Assembly (NCBI RefSeq): GCF_002899455.1
Contig: NZ_PPFB01000001.1
Span: forward strand, 868,001-932,000
Direction of reading: 5' to 3'
DNA: 64,000 bases
Source of the DNA: Streptomyces sp. DH-12
GTDB lineage: Bacteria; Actinomycetota; Actinomycetes; Streptomycetales; Streptomycetaceae
Shown here: positions 25,926 through 37,026 of the stretch, piece by piece
Position numbering within the stretch: position 1 is the first letter of the stretch
Layout of the letters: each line of letters opens with the position of its first letter
Made by a program: the position numbers and the translations under genes
Notes under the pieces: model-generated
Databases searched by the model: none
What the model saw: only the letters and a program-made list of their open reading frames with translations
Told to the model about the DNA's origin: nothing

Positions 25926-28544
25926 TCAGCCGGTGGCCGGGCAGCCCGCGGGCCGGGCGCGGGAGGCGTCCCGGATCAGGTCCTGGTGCGCGGCCCGCAC
26001 CCGCGGCACGTCGGGCTTCATCACCCGCCGGTCGTAGGTGAGCAGGCCGTTGAGTTCGCCCTCCACGTCGGAGATCTGGGTGTAGACGGCGCCGTTGCTG
26101 CCCCGGCACACCAGCGCCCGCACCTCGTCGAGCTTGGTGAGGTAGTCGTCGGTGTAGGTCGCCGGGTCGACGTCGACGTACGACTGCTGCACGGGCCAGG
26201 CGTGGCCGGGCACCGCGAGGCCGAGGCCGCCGTACTCGCCGCTCACCAGGGCGCGTTCGCCGTCCGGGCGGGGCGGCAGCGCGGGGCTCGGGTAGCCGTG
26301 CTCGTCCATGATGTCGCCGGCGCCGCCGTCGGCGCCGAGGTTGAGCCCGGACTGGTTGTTGACCAGCCGGCTGGGGTCCCAGGCCTTGGCCTGCTCGGCG
26401 ACGCGGCCGACGTCGTACTGCCCCCAGCCCTCGTTGAAGGTGACCCACATGACGACGGAGGGGCTGCTGATGTGCTCGTCGATCATCTCCTTCATCTCGC
26501 GCTCGTAGCGGGCGCGGGCCTCGGCGTCCGGGGTGCGGCCGGCCCGCATGGAGGGCATGTCCTGCCACACCAGCAGTCCGAGGCGGTCGGCCCAGTGGAA
26601 CCAGCGGTCGGGTTCGACCTTGATGTGCTTGCGCACCGAGTTGAAGCCGAGCTGCTTGTGCGCCCTCAGGTCGTGGGCGAGGGCCTCGTCGGTGGGCGCG
26701 GTGTGCAGTCCGTCGGGCCAGAAGCCCTGGTCGAGGGTGGCCATCAGGAAGATCGGCTTCCCGTTGAGGACCGTGCGCGGCACCCCGTCGATCTTCTCGA
26801 CGGCGATGGAGCGCATGCCGAAGTAGCTGGAGACGCGGTCGGCGCCCACGCTGACCTTCAGGTCGTACAGGAAGGGGTCGTCGGGCGACCACAGGCGCGG
26901 GTTCCCGATCTCCAGGGTGAGCGGCTGTCCGGTGCGGCCGGTGGCCGTGGCGACCTTGCGCCGCCCGTCGTACGCGGTGGCCGTGACCGGCAGGCCGGCG
27001 CGGACGCCCTTGGCCTCCACGGTGAGCCGTTCGCCCGCCACGTCGGGGATCAGCTTGAGGGAGTCCACGTGGTCGCGGGCGACGGGCTCCATCCAGACCG
27101 TCTGCCAGATGCCGGAGCTGGGCGTGTACCAGATGCCGCTCGGGTCGAGGCGCTGCTTGCCCATCGGCGGGTTCTCGCCGTCGGCGGCGTCGGTCGGGTC
27201 GTGGACGCCGACGATCAGCTCCTGGGGACCGCTCCGCTTCAGCGCGTCGGTGACGTCCACGGAGAACTTGTCGTAGCCGCCCTCGTGCGTGGTGACCTTC
27301 GTGCCGTTGACGTAGACCTCGGCGCGCCAGTCGACCGCCTGGAAGTTGAGGCGCAGCCGCTTGCCGGAGCCGATGCGCCAGTCGCGCGGGACGGTGAAGG
27401 TGCGGCGGTACCACATGCGGTCCTCGTGCCGCTGGATGCCGGAGAGCTGGGACTCCACCGGGTACGGCACCAGGATGCGTTCCTTCAGCGTGCGGCCCAC
27501 GGGCGGACGTTCGCCCTCCTCGGCGGCGGCGAACTGCCAGCGGCCGTTGAGGTTGCGCCACTCGGGGCGGGTGAGCTGCGGGCGCGGGTACTCGGGGTGG
27601 GCGTTGCCGGGGCCCACCTCGTCGGCCCACCTGGTGCGCAGCTCGTGGGTGGAGCGGTTGGGGCCGCTGCTCAGGAAGGCGTCCACGGGGTCGCCGTCGG
27701 TGGCCCGCAGTCCGCCCCGGCCGTCGTAGCGGACGTCGGCGCTGCCGCGGGCGGTGCCGGTCTTGTTGCCGACGACGGGCTCGGCGAGCGTGACGAGCAG
27801 CGCCCTCGGGTCGGCCGGGTCGGGTCGCGCCGAGGTCAGCGGCCAGGGGGCCCCGCCGATGACCGCGTCGAGGTGGTCGGTGAAGCCGGCGGGCGGGGTG
27901 GCGAGCGGCTTGGGGAAGTCGAGTCTGAGGGTGCGTCCGGAGGCGAGGACGGTGGCGGCGAGGGCGCCGTCGTAGTCGAAGCCGTCGGGGAGGCGGAACG
28001 CCGTCCGGGGCACCGCTTCCTTGACGCCGCCGGGCGGGGTCCAGCGCAGGTGGAAGTTGGAGCCGCCGTAGTGCTCGAAGTACTCGACCTTGATGTCGTG
28101 GGCGCGGCCCGCGGTGAGCTGGACCGGCTCGGAGGTCTGTTCGTTGTCCCAGTCGTCGACCCAGTGGTCGATGGCGAGGGCGCCGTCGATCCACAGCCGG
28201 AAGCCGTTGTCGGAGCTGACCGAGAAGGTGTGGGCGCCGGTGGCCTGCGGCACGATCCTGCCGGTCCAGCGGACGCTGACGTCGTCCGCCTGGCCGGTGG
28301 TGAAGGTCAGGCGCGGCTCCAGGTTGTCGAAGTCGAGCCGGGGGTCGAAGGCGACGGCCTTGAGTTCGTGGAAGTCGAAGGCGCCGGGGGCGGAATGGGT
28401 CCAGTACTCGCCCTTCAGTCCGTGGATCTCCACGGGGTCGTCCTCCGCGGCGGCCGAGGCGGGCCCGGTCGCGGTGAGACCGGTGACGCCCAGCGCGGTG
28501 GCCAGGAGGAGGGCGAAGCGGTTCCTGAGTCGTCTGGTGCGCAC
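25926..28544 (-). CDS. Secreted glycoside hydrolase family 2 with PA14 domain
   Basis: 872 residues. The signal peptide (about 1-31) ends in GPASAAA. A PA14 carbohydrate-binding domain (about 40-165; HGLKGEYWTHS..., VSSDNGFRLWIDGALAIDHW) precedes a GH2 sugar-binding beta-sandwich (about 320-460), an immunoglobulin-like domain and a TIM barrel (about 565-865). The acid/base Glu705 lies in FNEGWGQ and the nucleophile is probably Glu770 in SGEYGG, both expected for GH2. It probably hydrolyses beta-galactosides, beta-glucuronides or beta-mannosides outside the cell. GTG 28544 is chosen because GGAGGA lies 4 nt upstream and the signal peptide starts there; longer frames are out of family. Probable LacI-type operator at 28619-28634. 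Confidence 0.88.
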   Translation of the reverse strand: MRTRRLRNRFALLLATALGVTGLTATGPASAAAEDDPVEIHGLKGEYWTHSAPGAFDFHELKAVAFDPRLDFDNLEPRLTFTTGQADDVSVRWTGRIVPQATGAHTFSVSSDNGFRLWIDGALAIDHWVDDWDNEQTSEPVQLTAGRAHDIKVEYFEHYGGSNFHLRWTPPGGVKEAVPRTAFRLPDGFDYDGALAATVLASGRTLRLDFPKPLATPPAGFTDHLDAVIGGAPWPLTSARPDPADPRALLVTLAEPVVGNKTGTARGSADVRYDGRGGLRATDGDPVDAFLSSGPNRSTHELRTRWADEVGPGNAHPEYPRPQLTRPEWRNLNGRWQFAAAEEGERPPVGRTLKERILVPYPVESQLSGIQRHEDRMWYRRTFTVPRDWRIGSGKRLRLNFQAVDWRAEVYVNGTKVTTHEGGYDKFSVDVTDALKRSGPQELIVGVHDPTDAADGENPPMGKQRLDPSGIWYTPSSGIWQTVWMEPVARDHVDSLKLIPDVAGERLTVEAKGVRAGLPVTATAYDGRRKVATATGRTGQPLTLEIGNPRLWSPDDPFLYDLKVSVGADRVSSYFGMRSIAVEKIDGVPRTVLNGKPIFLMATLDQGFWPDGLHTAPTDEALAHDLRAHKQLGFNSVRKHIKVEPDRWFHWADRLGLLVWQDMPSMRAGRTPDAEARARYEREMKEMIDEHISSPSVVMWVTFNEGWGQYDVGRVAEQAKAWDPSRLVNNQSGLNLGADGGAGDIMDEHGYPSPALPPRPDGERALVSGEYGGLGLAVPGHAWPVQQSYVDVDPATYTDDYLTKLDEVRALVCRGSNGAVYTQISDVEGELNGLLTYDRRVMKPDVPRVRAAHQDLIRDASRARPAGCPATG

Positions 28545-28618
28545 GGATCCTCCGTCGGTGAGGAAATGACGGCTCGCTGTGCAGGTGTGCATGTTCTTTT
28601 CTGTGCGTTGCCAGTCCA

Positions 28619-28634
28619 GTACAACGTTGTCAAA
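28619..28634 (-). promoter_or_regulatory. LacI-type operator overlapping a -35 element of the GH2 gene
   Basis: Minus strand TTGACAACGTTGTAC: ACAACGTTGT is a perfect 10-bp palindrome with the central CG typical of LacI-family operators, and TTGACA is a consensus -35 hexamer. It lies about 75-90 bp before the GH2 start. Binding would block the promoter until a sugar releases the repressor; no LacI gene is nearby. Confidence 0.55.
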
Positions 28635-28690
28635 GAACAGCACTTGGCATGACAGCACGGATTCCTTCAACAGTCCAGGGACATGACAAA

Positions 28691-28719
28691 GGCTCCGGTC
28701 GTCCCGCCCGACCGGAGCC
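28691..28719 (-). terminator. Hairpin terminator of glgC
   Basis: GGCTCCGGTCG and CGACCGGAGCC form an 11-bp stem with a 7-nt loop. On the minus strand it is followed by TTTGT. It lies 14 bp past the glgC stop. Confidence 0.75.
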
Positions 28720-28732
28720 TCCCCCACGGCCG

Positions 28733-29953
28733 CTACGGCACCGGCTGCCCCTTGCCGAGCGCGATCACGCCGCCCCGGGAGACGGTGTACAGCTCCGCGT
28801 CCCGCTCCGGGTTGACCCCGATCGTCGCGCCCGGCGGCACCTCGACGTTCTTGTCCAGCACCGCCCCGCGCACCACCGCGCCCCGCCCGATGTGCACGTT
28901 GTCGTGCAGGACCGACCCCTGCACCACCGCGCCCGGGTCGACGACCACGCCCGGCGACAGCACCGACCGCGTCACCTGCCCCCGGATCAGGCACCCGGCG
29001 CTGATGATGGACTCGCCGGCGATGCCGCCCGCGTTGAACCGGGCCGGCGAGAGCTGCCCGGAGTGCGTGTAGATGGGCCACTGGCGGTTGTAGAGGTTGA
29101 ACGCGGGGCGCTCGGCGATCAGGTCCATGTGCGCGTCGTAGTAGGCGTCGAGCGTGCCGACGTCCCGCCAGTAGCCCTGGTCGCGGCTGGTCTCCCCCGG
29201 CACGTGGTTGGTGCCGAAGTCGTACAGGTGGGCCTCGCCCCGCTCGGTGAGCTGTGGCAGGATCGAACCGCCCATGTCGTGCACCGAGTTCTCGTCCTCG
29301 GCGTCCCGCTGCAGCGCCTCGACGAGCGCCTTGGTGGTGAAGATGTAGTTGCCCATCGAGGCGAAGACGCAGTCGGGGTCGTCGGCCAGGCCCGGCGGGT
29401 CGGCCGGCTTCTCCAGGAAGCGTTCGACGGTGCGGCCGTCGGAGCCCGGAGTGATCACCCCGAACGCGGAGGACTCCGCGCGCGGCACCCGGATCCCGGC
29501 CACGGTGACCCCGGCGCCGCTCTCGATGTGCTGGCTGAGCATCTGGCGCGGGTCCATGCGGTACACGTGGTCGGCGCCGAACACCGCCACGTACTCCGGG
29601 CGCTCGTCGTGGATCAGGTTCAGCGACTGGAGGATGGCGTCGGCGCTGCCCAGGTACCAGCGCGGGCCGAGCCGCTGCTGCGCGGGGACCGGGGTGACGT
29701 AGTTGCCGAGCAGGCTGGACATCCGCCAGGTGGTGGTGATGTGCCGGTCCAGCGAGTGCGACTTGTACTGCGTGAGCACGCAGATCCGCAGGATGTCGCC
29801 GTTGACCAGGTTGGACAGCACGAAATCGACGAGGCGGTACGTGCCGCCGAAGGTGACCGCCGGTTTGGCGCGGTCCGCCGTGAGGGGCATCAGGCGCTTG
29901 CCCTCGCCGCCCGCCAGCACGATTCCCAGGACCGAAGGCCCTCCACGACGCAT
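28733..29953 (-). CDS. glgC: Glucose-1-phosphate adenylyltransferase (ADP-glucose pyrophosphorylase)
   Basis: 406 residues. It makes ADP-glucose from ATP and glucose-1-phosphate, the activated donor for glycogen synthesis. The nucleotidyl-transferase domain has the pyrophosphorylase signature [28 protein letters not shown], the active-site segments [13 protein letters not shown] and [11 protein letters not shown], the glucose-1-P site FLEKPAD, and [20 protein letters not shown]. The C-terminal left-handed beta-helix (about 290-400; [20 protein letters not shown]) gives tetramer contacts and allosteric control. ATG 29953 has GAGGGGAG upstream; the in-frame upstream start would add 10 residues. 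Same strand as and just downstream of glgA. Confidence 0.95.
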   Translation of the reverse strand: MRRGGPSVLGIVLAGGEGKRLMPLTADRAKPAVTFGGTYRLVDFVLSNLVNGDILRICVLTQYKSHSLDRHITTTWRMSSLLGNYVTPVPAQQRLGPRWYLGSADAILQSLNLIHDERPEYVAVFGADHVYRMDPRQMLSQHIESGAGVTVAGIRVPRAESSAFGVITPGSDGRTVERFLEKPADPPGLADDPDCVFASMGNYIFTTKALVEALQRDAEDENSVHDMGGSILPQLTERGEAHLYDFGTNHVPGETSRDQGYWRDVGTLDAYYDAHMDLIAERPAFNLYNRQWPIYTHSGQLSPARFNAGGIAGESIISAGCLIRGQVTRSVLSPGVVVDPGAVVQGSVLHDNVHIGRGAVVRGAVLDKNVEVPPGATIGVNPERDAELYTVSRGGVIALGKGQPVP

Positions 29954-30004
29954 GGCCGCTCCCCTCACGCCGAGTTTTCCCATGACTGCCCCGGACGGGC
30001 CGGG

Positions 30005-31156
30005 CTAAGCCTGCCGGAGGACCCCCTCGTACAGCCCGGCCGTGCGGCGGGCCACCGCGTCCCAGCCGAACTCCGTGACCGCGCGCTCCCGTCCCGCCTC
30101 GCCCATGGTCCGCGCGGTGTCCGGGTCGCCGAGCACGGAGTCCAGCGCCCGGGCGATCCCCGCCTCGAAGTCGTCGTCCACGTCCACCAGCAGCCCGGTC
30201 GCGCCGTGGTCCACGACCTCGGGGATGCCCCCGACGCGGGAGGCGACCACGGCGGTGCCGCACGCCATCGCCTCCAGGTTGACGATGCCGAGCGGCTCGT
30301 AGACGGAGGGGCAGACGAACACGGTCGCGTGCGTCAGCAGCTGGATCACCTCGGGCCGGGGCAGCATCTGCGGAATCCAGTGCACGCCCTCACGCACCCG
30401 GCTCAGCTCCTCGTACAGCTCGCGGAACTCCCGGTCGATCTCCGGGGTGTCCGGGGCGCCCGCGCACAGCACCACCTGCGTGTCCGGGTCGATGCCGCGC
30501 ACCGCCCGCAGCAGGTGGGGCACGCCCTTCTGCCGGGTGATCCGGCCGACGAACAGCACGTACGGGCGGGAGCGGTCCAGACCGATGCGGTCCAGCACGT
30601 CGGTGCCGGGGTCGGGCCGGTACAGGGCGGTGTCGATGCCGTTGTGGACGACGTGCACCCGGGCCGGATCGAGCGCGGGGTAGCAGTCCAGGATGTCGTC
30701 GCGCATGGCGCCGGAGACGGCGATCACCGCGTCGGCGGCCTCGTAGGCGGTGCGCTCCGCCCAGCTCGACAGGGCGTAGCCGCCGCCGAGCTGCTCGGCC
30801 TTCCAGGGACGCAGCGGCTCCAGGGAGTGCGCGGTCACCACGTGCGGAACGCCGTACAGCAGCTTGGCGAGGTGGCCGCCGAGGTTGGCGTACCAGGTGT
30901 GGGAGTGGACCAGCTCGCGGCCTTCGAGGGCGGCGGCCATGGCGAGGTCGGTGGAGAAGGTGCGCAGGGCGTCGTTGGCGCCGTCGAGCGCGGGCCAGGA
31001 GCGGTGGCGCAGCACGCCGTCGGCGCGGCCCTCGCCCCAGCAGTGCACCTCCAGGTCCACCAGGGACCGCAGCTCCCGGGCCAGGAACTCCACATGGACC
31101 CCCGCGCCGCCGTACACGTCCGGGGGGTACTCCCGGGTCAGCAGTCCCACTCGCAC
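30005..31156 (-). CDS. glgA: Glycogen synthase, actinobacterial GT4 type
   Basis: 383-residue GT4 glycosyltransferase. It opens VRVGLLTREYPPDVYGGAGVHVEFL, the typical actinobacterial GlgA/GlgM N-terminus. Catalytic and nucleotide-binding motifs are VVTAHSLEPLRPWK, VHNGIDTALYRPD, YVLFVGRITRQKGVPHLL, and the E-x7-E motif SVYEPLGIVNLEAMACGTAVV. It uses ADP-glucose to extend glucan, or in actinobacteria to make maltose-1-phosphate; these cannot be separated by eye. GTG 31156 is preferred because the family starts here and AGGGGG precedes it. glgC follows 51 bp downstream, so they form an operon. Confidence 0.93.
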   Translation of the reverse strand: MRVGLLTREYPPDVYGGAGVHVEFLARELRSLVDLEVHCWGEGRADGVLRHRSWPALDGANDALRTFSTDLAMAAALEGRELVHSHTWYANLGGHLAKLLYGVPHVVTAHSLEPLRPWKAEQLGGGYALSSWAERTAYEAADAVIAVSGAMRDDILDCYPALDPARVHVVHNGIDTALYRPDPGTDVLDRIGLDRSRPYVLFVGRITRQKGVPHLLRAVRGIDPDTQVVLCAGAPDTPEIDREFRELYEELSRVREGVHWIPQMLPRPEVIQLLTHATVFVCPSVYEPLGIVNLEAMACGTAVVASRVGGIPEVVDHGATGLLVDVDDDFEAGIARALDSVLGDPDTARTMGEAGRERAVTEFGWDAVARRTAGLYEGVLRQA

Positions 31157-31193
31157 CCTGAACCCCCTGTCTGCGCGGATGTCCCTCCCATGG

Positions 31194-32015
31194 TCACGCA
31201 GACGGGGCGCGCGGGGAAGAGCGGGGCGGCCGGACGAAGCAGCAGTCGCCGCAGACGCCTCCGCCGGGCACCCGGTAGTACAGGCAGCAGCTGCGGCGCC
31301 GGAAGCCCGCGGCTGTGAGGCCGCCCGCGCCGGAGAGGAGGGGGTGTGCGAGGAGTTCACGGCAGAGCCGGGCGGCGCGGGCGGCGGCTTCGGGGCGGGC
31401 GTGGCGGGCGAGTTCGCGGGCGGCGGCGGCGAGGGCGGAGGCGGCGTTGCCGCGCAGGAGGGCGGGCGCGACGCGGTGGCGGGCGCGCAGGGCGGCGGAG
31501 AGGGGTTCGAGGTGGCCGTGCAGCACGACGTCGGCGAGGGACGCCGCGTCGCCGGGCAGCGGGCGGACCCCGGCGAGCCACAGGTCGTCGGGGGCGCTCC
31601 CCTCGGGGTCCCAGCGGACCGTCTCCGGGGCGAGGTCGGGGACGGCGCCGTACAGGGCGGTGCAGCCGAGCGCCACGGACCACAGACGCGCGGCCAGACC
31701 CTGGTGCGCCACGGAGGCGGCGACGCGGGGTTCCCGGGTGCGGAGGGCGGCGGCGACCCGGCGGACGCGGGCGGTCAGGGGGTCGGTCAGGACGTCCGGG
31801 CCTGTCAGGGGGGCGGTCAGGGGAGCGCTCAGGGGGTCGCTCAAGGGGGCACTCCGGGGGGCGCCCTGACCATCCGGGCGGTGGGGGCCGTATGCGTGGG
31901 CGAGCGTGGGCAGGCGGCGGTCGGCTTCCTCCCCCGCGCGCAGGCTGAAGAAGCCACCGAGGTCACGGAGGGCGGTGAGGCGGGGGTCGAGATCCACGAC
32001 GTGCAGTGGTACCAC
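31194..32015 (-). CDS. FhuF-like [2Fe-2S] ferric-siderophore reductase family protein
   Basis: 273 residues. The diagnostic part is the C-terminus: CCLYYRVPGGGVCGDCCF, whose Cys residues match the C-C-x10-C-x2-C motif that holds the unusual [2Fe-2S] cluster of FhuF siderophore reductases. The centre has the ferric-iron-reductase fold (VAHQGLAARLWSVALGCTALYG). A repeat-like insert (PLSDPLSAPLTAPLTGPDV) near residue 65 is odd. No siderophore genes are nearby; its substrate may be imported hydroxamates. The start is GTG 32015 or 32012. Confidence 0.82.
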   Translation of the reverse strand: MVPLHVVDLDPRLTALRDLGGFFSLRAGEEADRRLPTLAHAYGPHRPDGQGAPRSAPLSDPLSAPLTAPLTGPDVLTDPLTARVRRVAAALRTREPRVAASVAHQGLAARLWSVALGCTALYGAVPDLAPETVRWDPEGSAPDDLWLAGVRPLPGDAASLADVVLHGHLEPLSAALRARHRVAPALLRGNAASALAAAARELARHARPEAAARAARLCRELLAHPLLSGAGGLTAAGFRRRSCCLYYRVPGGGVCGDCCFVRPPRSSPRAPSA

Positions 32016-32225
32016 GTCTCTCAGGGGTGGATGTCAGGGGCCTCGGCCTTCCGGAGCCCACCCAGGGGATGACGGGGGCGTCCTCCTACTCCATCGGCAG
32101 TAGGACGTATTGGGTGCTCAGGGACGACGACGGGGAACACCCCGGCAGGGCATCGTGTTGGTCATGACAGCCGACCGTTCGCCGCGCCGGGCCCGCCGCC
32201 CCCGCCTCACGCAGAGGAGCAGCCG

Positions 32226-33368
32226 ATGAGCGCCCTCGCGTTGTCCGTGCTCCTCTCGTTCGTGTCCGCCGTGGCGTACGCCGGGGGCGCGATCGTGCAG
32301 GAGCAGGTGGCGCTGTCCTCCTCCGGCGCGCAGCAGTACGCCCCGCTGCGCCGGCCGGGCTGGTGGGCGGCGGTCGCGCTGAACGGTCTGGGCGCGATCC
32401 TGCACGTGGTGGCGCTGGCCTACGGGCCGCTGAGCCTGGTCCAGCCGCTGGGCGCCCTGACGATCGTGTTCGCGCTGCCGATGGCCGCGCTGTTCGTGGG
32501 CCGCAAGGCAGGGGCGACCGCGTGGCGGGGCGCCCTGATGGCGACGATGGGTCTCGCGGGTCTGCTGGCGCTGGTCGGCGCGTCGGGCACGCAGTCGCTG
32601 GACGGCCCGCAGCGGGTCGCGGCGGCCGTGGGGACGGCGGCGGCGGTCGTGACGCTGATGGTGGCGGCACGGGCGGCGCACCGGCACCCGGCGGTGCGCA
32701 GCATCCTGCTGGCGACGGCGTCCGGTGTCGCGTTCGGCATGTCCTCCGTCTTCACCAAGACGGTCGCGGTGGACTGGTCGGGCGGGGTGTCGGCGGCGGA
32801 CCTGCCGTCCCTCGCGGTGATCGGCGTCCTCGCGACGGCGGGCATGCTGCTGTCCCAGGCCTCCTACCGGGGCGCGGGCCTCGCGGCCCCGCTGGCGACG
32901 CTCACCGTGGTGAACCCGGTGGTGGCCGCGGCGGTCGGCATCACGATGTTCGGCGAGACCTTCCGTTACGGCACGACGGGGACGGCGCTGGCGCTGAGCT
33001 GTGGTGTGGTCGCGGCGGGTGGCCTGATCCTGCTGACGACCGAGAGGCTGGCGCGGGAGCAGAAGGCCGCCGCCGAGGCGGAGGCGTCTGTTCCCGTCCC
33101 TCTGGATGCGGGGCCCGGCACCGTGCCGGTGGCCGCCGGGCGGGGGACGGAGGACCCCGCCGAGCTGCTGCTGGCCGAGCTGACGGTTCCGGAGGACGTC
33201 ACGCTGCCCGAGCACGCCACGTCGCCGGCCACCGTCCCCGCGGCGGCCGCCGGACCGGACGCGGCGGACCCGGCGGCGGTGCCGGTCATGCCGTACGCGC
33301 CGTTCCACGGCGGCCCGTACGTGGCGCTGCCGGCGGCCGACCGGCAGCTCGCCCGCGTCAGATCGTGA
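32226..33368 (+). CDS. DMT/EamA-family membrane transporter
   Basis: 380 residues. Nine or ten membrane segments lie in the first 285 residues, with the internal duplication of drug/metabolite transporters (ALAYGPLSLVQPLGALTIVFALPMA and its second-half counterpart ASYRGAGLAAPLATLTVVNPVVAAAVG). A long soluble Ala/Pro/Glu-rich tail of about 95 residues follows, unusual for the family and probably cytoplasmic. The substrate is unknown. ATG 32226 is preceded by GAGGAG. It is divergent from the FhuF-like gene across 210 bp. Confidence 0.85.
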   Translation: MSALALSVLLSFVSAVAYAGGAIVQEQVALSSSGAQQYAPLRRPGWWAAVALNGLGAILHVVALAYGPLSLVQPLGALTIVFALPMAALFVGRKAGATAWRGALMATMGLAGLLALVGASGTQSLDGPQRVAAAVGTAAAVVTLMVAARAAHRHPAVRSILLATASGVAFGMSSVFTKTVAVDWSGGVSAADLPSLAVIGVLATAGMLLSQASYRGAGLAAPLATLTVVNPVVAAAVGITMFGETFRYGTTGTALALSCGVVAAGGLILLTTERLAREQKAAAEAEASVPVPLDAGPGTVPVAAGRGTEDPAELLLAELTVPEDVTLPEHATSPATVPAAAAGPDAADPAAVPVMPYAPFHGGPYVALPAADRQLARVRS

Positions 33369-33397
33369 AGTGAAGGACCTCGGGCCGTGACGCCCCG

Positions 33398-35118
<1,721 letters not shown>

Positions 35119-36558
35119 ATGAGCAGTTCAGCGCAGATCGGCGTCACCGGGCTCGCGGTCATGGGCCGCAACCTCGCACGCAACTTCGCCCGCAACGGCT
35201 ACACGGTCGCGGTGCACAACCGGACCGCCGCCCGGACGCACGCGCTGGTGGAGGAGTTCGGACACGAGGGGAGCTTCGTGGCGGCCGAGACGGCCAAGGA
35301 GTTCGTGGCGGCGCTGGAGCGGCCGCGGCGCCTGGTCGTGATGGTGAAGGCCGGGGAGCCGACGGACGCGGTGATCGAGGAGTTCGCCCCGCTGCTGGAA
35401 CCCGGTGACATGATCATCGACGGCGGCAACGCCCATTTCGCGGACACCCGCCGCCGGGAGCGGGCGCTGCGCGAGCAGGGCATCCACTTCGTCGGCATGG
35501 GCGTCTCGGGTGGTGAGGAGGGCGCGCTGCACGGCCCGAGCATCATGCCGGGCGGTCCGAAGGAGTCGTACGACTCGCTGGGCCCGATGCTGGAGAAGAT
35601 CTCCGCGAAGGCGAAGGACGGCTCGCCCTGCGTCACGCACGTCGGTCCGGACGGCGCCGGCCACTTCGTGAAGATGGTGCACAACGGCATCGAATACGCC
35701 GACATGCAGCTCATCGGTGAGGCGTACCAGCTGCTGCGCGACGTCGCCGGGTACTCCCCCGCGCGGATCGCGGAGATCTTCCGCACCTGGAACACGGGCC
35801 GGCTCGACTCGTACCTGATCGAGATCACCGCCGAGGTGCTGTCGCACGTGGACGCGGCGACGGGCGAGCCGTTCGTGGACGTGGTGGTGGACCAGGCGGA
35901 GCAGAAGGGCACCGGCCGCTGGACCGTACAGATCGCCCTGGACCTGGGCGTGCCGGTGTCGGGCATCGCGGAGGCGGTGTTCGCCCGCTCCCTGTCGGGT
36001 CACTCGGCGCTGCGGGAGGCCTCGCGGGGGCTGGCGGGTCCGAAGCCGACGCCGATGGGCGAGGAGGAGGCGTCGGCGTTCGCCGACCGGGTGGAGCAGG
36101 CGCTGTACGCGTCGAAGATCGTGTCGTACACCCAGGGCTTCCACGAGGTCGCCGCGGGCAGCCAGGAGTACGGCTGGGACATCGACCTCGGCGCGGTGTC
36201 GGCGATCTGGCGCGGCGGGTGCATCATCCGCGCGGCGTTCCTGGACCGGATCCGGGCCGCGTACGACGCGCGGGCGGACCTGCCGAGCCTGCTGGCGGAC
36301 GAGACGTTCGCGCGGGAGATCGCGGAGGCGCAGGACGACTGGCGCGAGGTGCTGGTCGCGGCGACCCGGCAGGGTGTCCCGGCCCCCGGTTTCGCGGCGG
36401 CGCTCGCCTACTACGACGCGCTGCGGGCGGAACGGCTGCCGGCCGCGCTCACTCAGGGCCAGCGGGACTACTTCGGCGCGCACACGTACCGGCGCACCGA
36501 CCGGGGCGGGTCGTTCCACACGCTGTGGGGCGGGGACCGGTCGGAGGTGCCGGCGTAA
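35119..36558 (+). CDS. gnd: 6-phosphogluconate dehydrogenase, decarboxylating (NADP+)
   Basis: 479 residues, the long form. It oxidatively decarboxylates 6-phosphogluconate to ribulose-5-phosphate, giving NADPH (pentose phosphate pathway). The NADP loop is GLAVMGRNLARNFARNGYTVAVHNRT. The substrate site includes DGGNAHFADT, VGMGVSGGEEGALHGPSIMPGG and FVKMVHNGIEYADMQLIGEAY with the catalytic Lys in HFVKMVHN. The C-terminal helical domain contains KGTGRWT and a final RRTDR...FHTLW. ATG 35119 has AGGAG upstream. It is followed by a dispersed Streptomyces repeat/hairpin. Confidence 0.96.
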   Translation: MSSSAQIGVTGLAVMGRNLARNFARNGYTVAVHNRTAARTHALVEEFGHEGSFVAAETAKEFVAALERPRRLVVMVKAGEPTDAVIEEFAPLLEPGDMIIDGGNAHFADTRRRERALREQGIHFVGMGVSGGEEGALHGPSIMPGGPKESYDSLGPMLEKISAKAKDGSPCVTHVGPDGAGHFVKMVHNGIEYADMQLIGEAYQLLRDVAGYSPARIAEIFRTWNTGRLDSYLIEITAEVLSHVDAATGEPFVDVVVDQAEQKGTGRWTVQIALDLGVPVSGIAEAVFARSLSGHSALREASRGLAGPKPTPMGEEEASAFADRVEQALYASKIVSYTQGFHEVAAGSQEYGWDIDLGAVSAIWRGGCIIRAAFLDRIRAAYDARADLPSLLADETFAREIAEAQDDWREVLVAATRQGVPAPGFAAALAYYDALRAERLPAALTQGQRDYFGAHTYRRTDRGGSFHTLWGGDRSEVPA

Positions 36559-36568
36559 CGTCCGCGGT

Positions 36569-36610
36569 CCCCGCGCCCTCAGGGGCGCGGGGAACTGCGC
36601 GACCAGCCCC
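36569..36610. repeat. Dispersed Streptomyces intergenic repeat with hairpin
   Basis: CCCCGCGCCC-TCAG-GGGCGCGGGG followed by AACTGCGCGACCAGCC. The hairpin plus this tail is a motif I recall as widespread between genes in Streptomyces genomes. Here it also acts as a terminator 11 bp after gnd. Confidence 0.75.
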
Positions 36611-36645
36611 CCCACCTGCCCGGGGCCTCTCTGAGGCTGTCGGTC

Positions 36646-36915
36646 TCAGGTCAGCGGCGGCCCGGGCTCCGGATGGGGCACGGGCTCCGGTCCCGGAGGG
36701 ATCGGCGAGGGCGACGGCTCGGGCGGGCCCGGGTGCGGCGGGGGCGGCTGCGGGTTCGGCCCCGGGGGCTGCGGGCCGGGGCCCGGAGGCTGCGGCGGGG
36801 GCGCCGGGTCGGGTCCGGGCGGGCCCGGGTCGGGGGTGGGCTGTGCGGGGTCCGGGCCCGGAACGGGGCCGGGTGTGGGGCCCGGCGGGACGGGGTCCGG
36901 GTGCGGGTTCGTCAT
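36646..36915 (-). CDS. Small proline-rich protein
   Basis: 89 residues, about half proline, built of PGP/PPGPxP units (MTNPHPDPVPPGPTPGPVPG and onward), with no signal peptide, membrane helix or Cys. ATG 36915 has GGAGGA about 8 nt upstream, and the frame ends cleanly, which favours a real gene over a shadow. Function unknown; such polyproline peptides can be intrinsically disordered interaction modules and need EF-P for translation. Confidence 0.55.
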   Translation of the reverse strand: MTNPHPDPVPPGPTPGPVPGPDPAQPTPDPGPPGPDPAPPPQPPGPGPQPPGPNPQPPPPHPGPPEPSPSPIPPGPEPVPHPEPGPPLT

Positions 36916-37026
36916 GACGCGTGTCCTCCGGCCGGTCGGTCGACGTGGGCTCTGGACTTACTTGCCCGCCTACCCGGCGGACCCCCGCGCAGTCACCCAC
37001 GCGCGTGACGGGGCGACGGCCGGGCG

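Noticed and set aside
25821-28652. 943-codon rightward open frame over the GH2 gene
   Set aside because: Low-complexity antisense frame; the minus strand has signal peptide, PA14 and intact GH2 catalytic motifs.
28545-30263. Extension of the GH2 reading frame upstream (1445 codons in total)
   Set aside because: The extension is a shadow of glgC; RBS-GTG 28544 and the signal peptide fix the true start.
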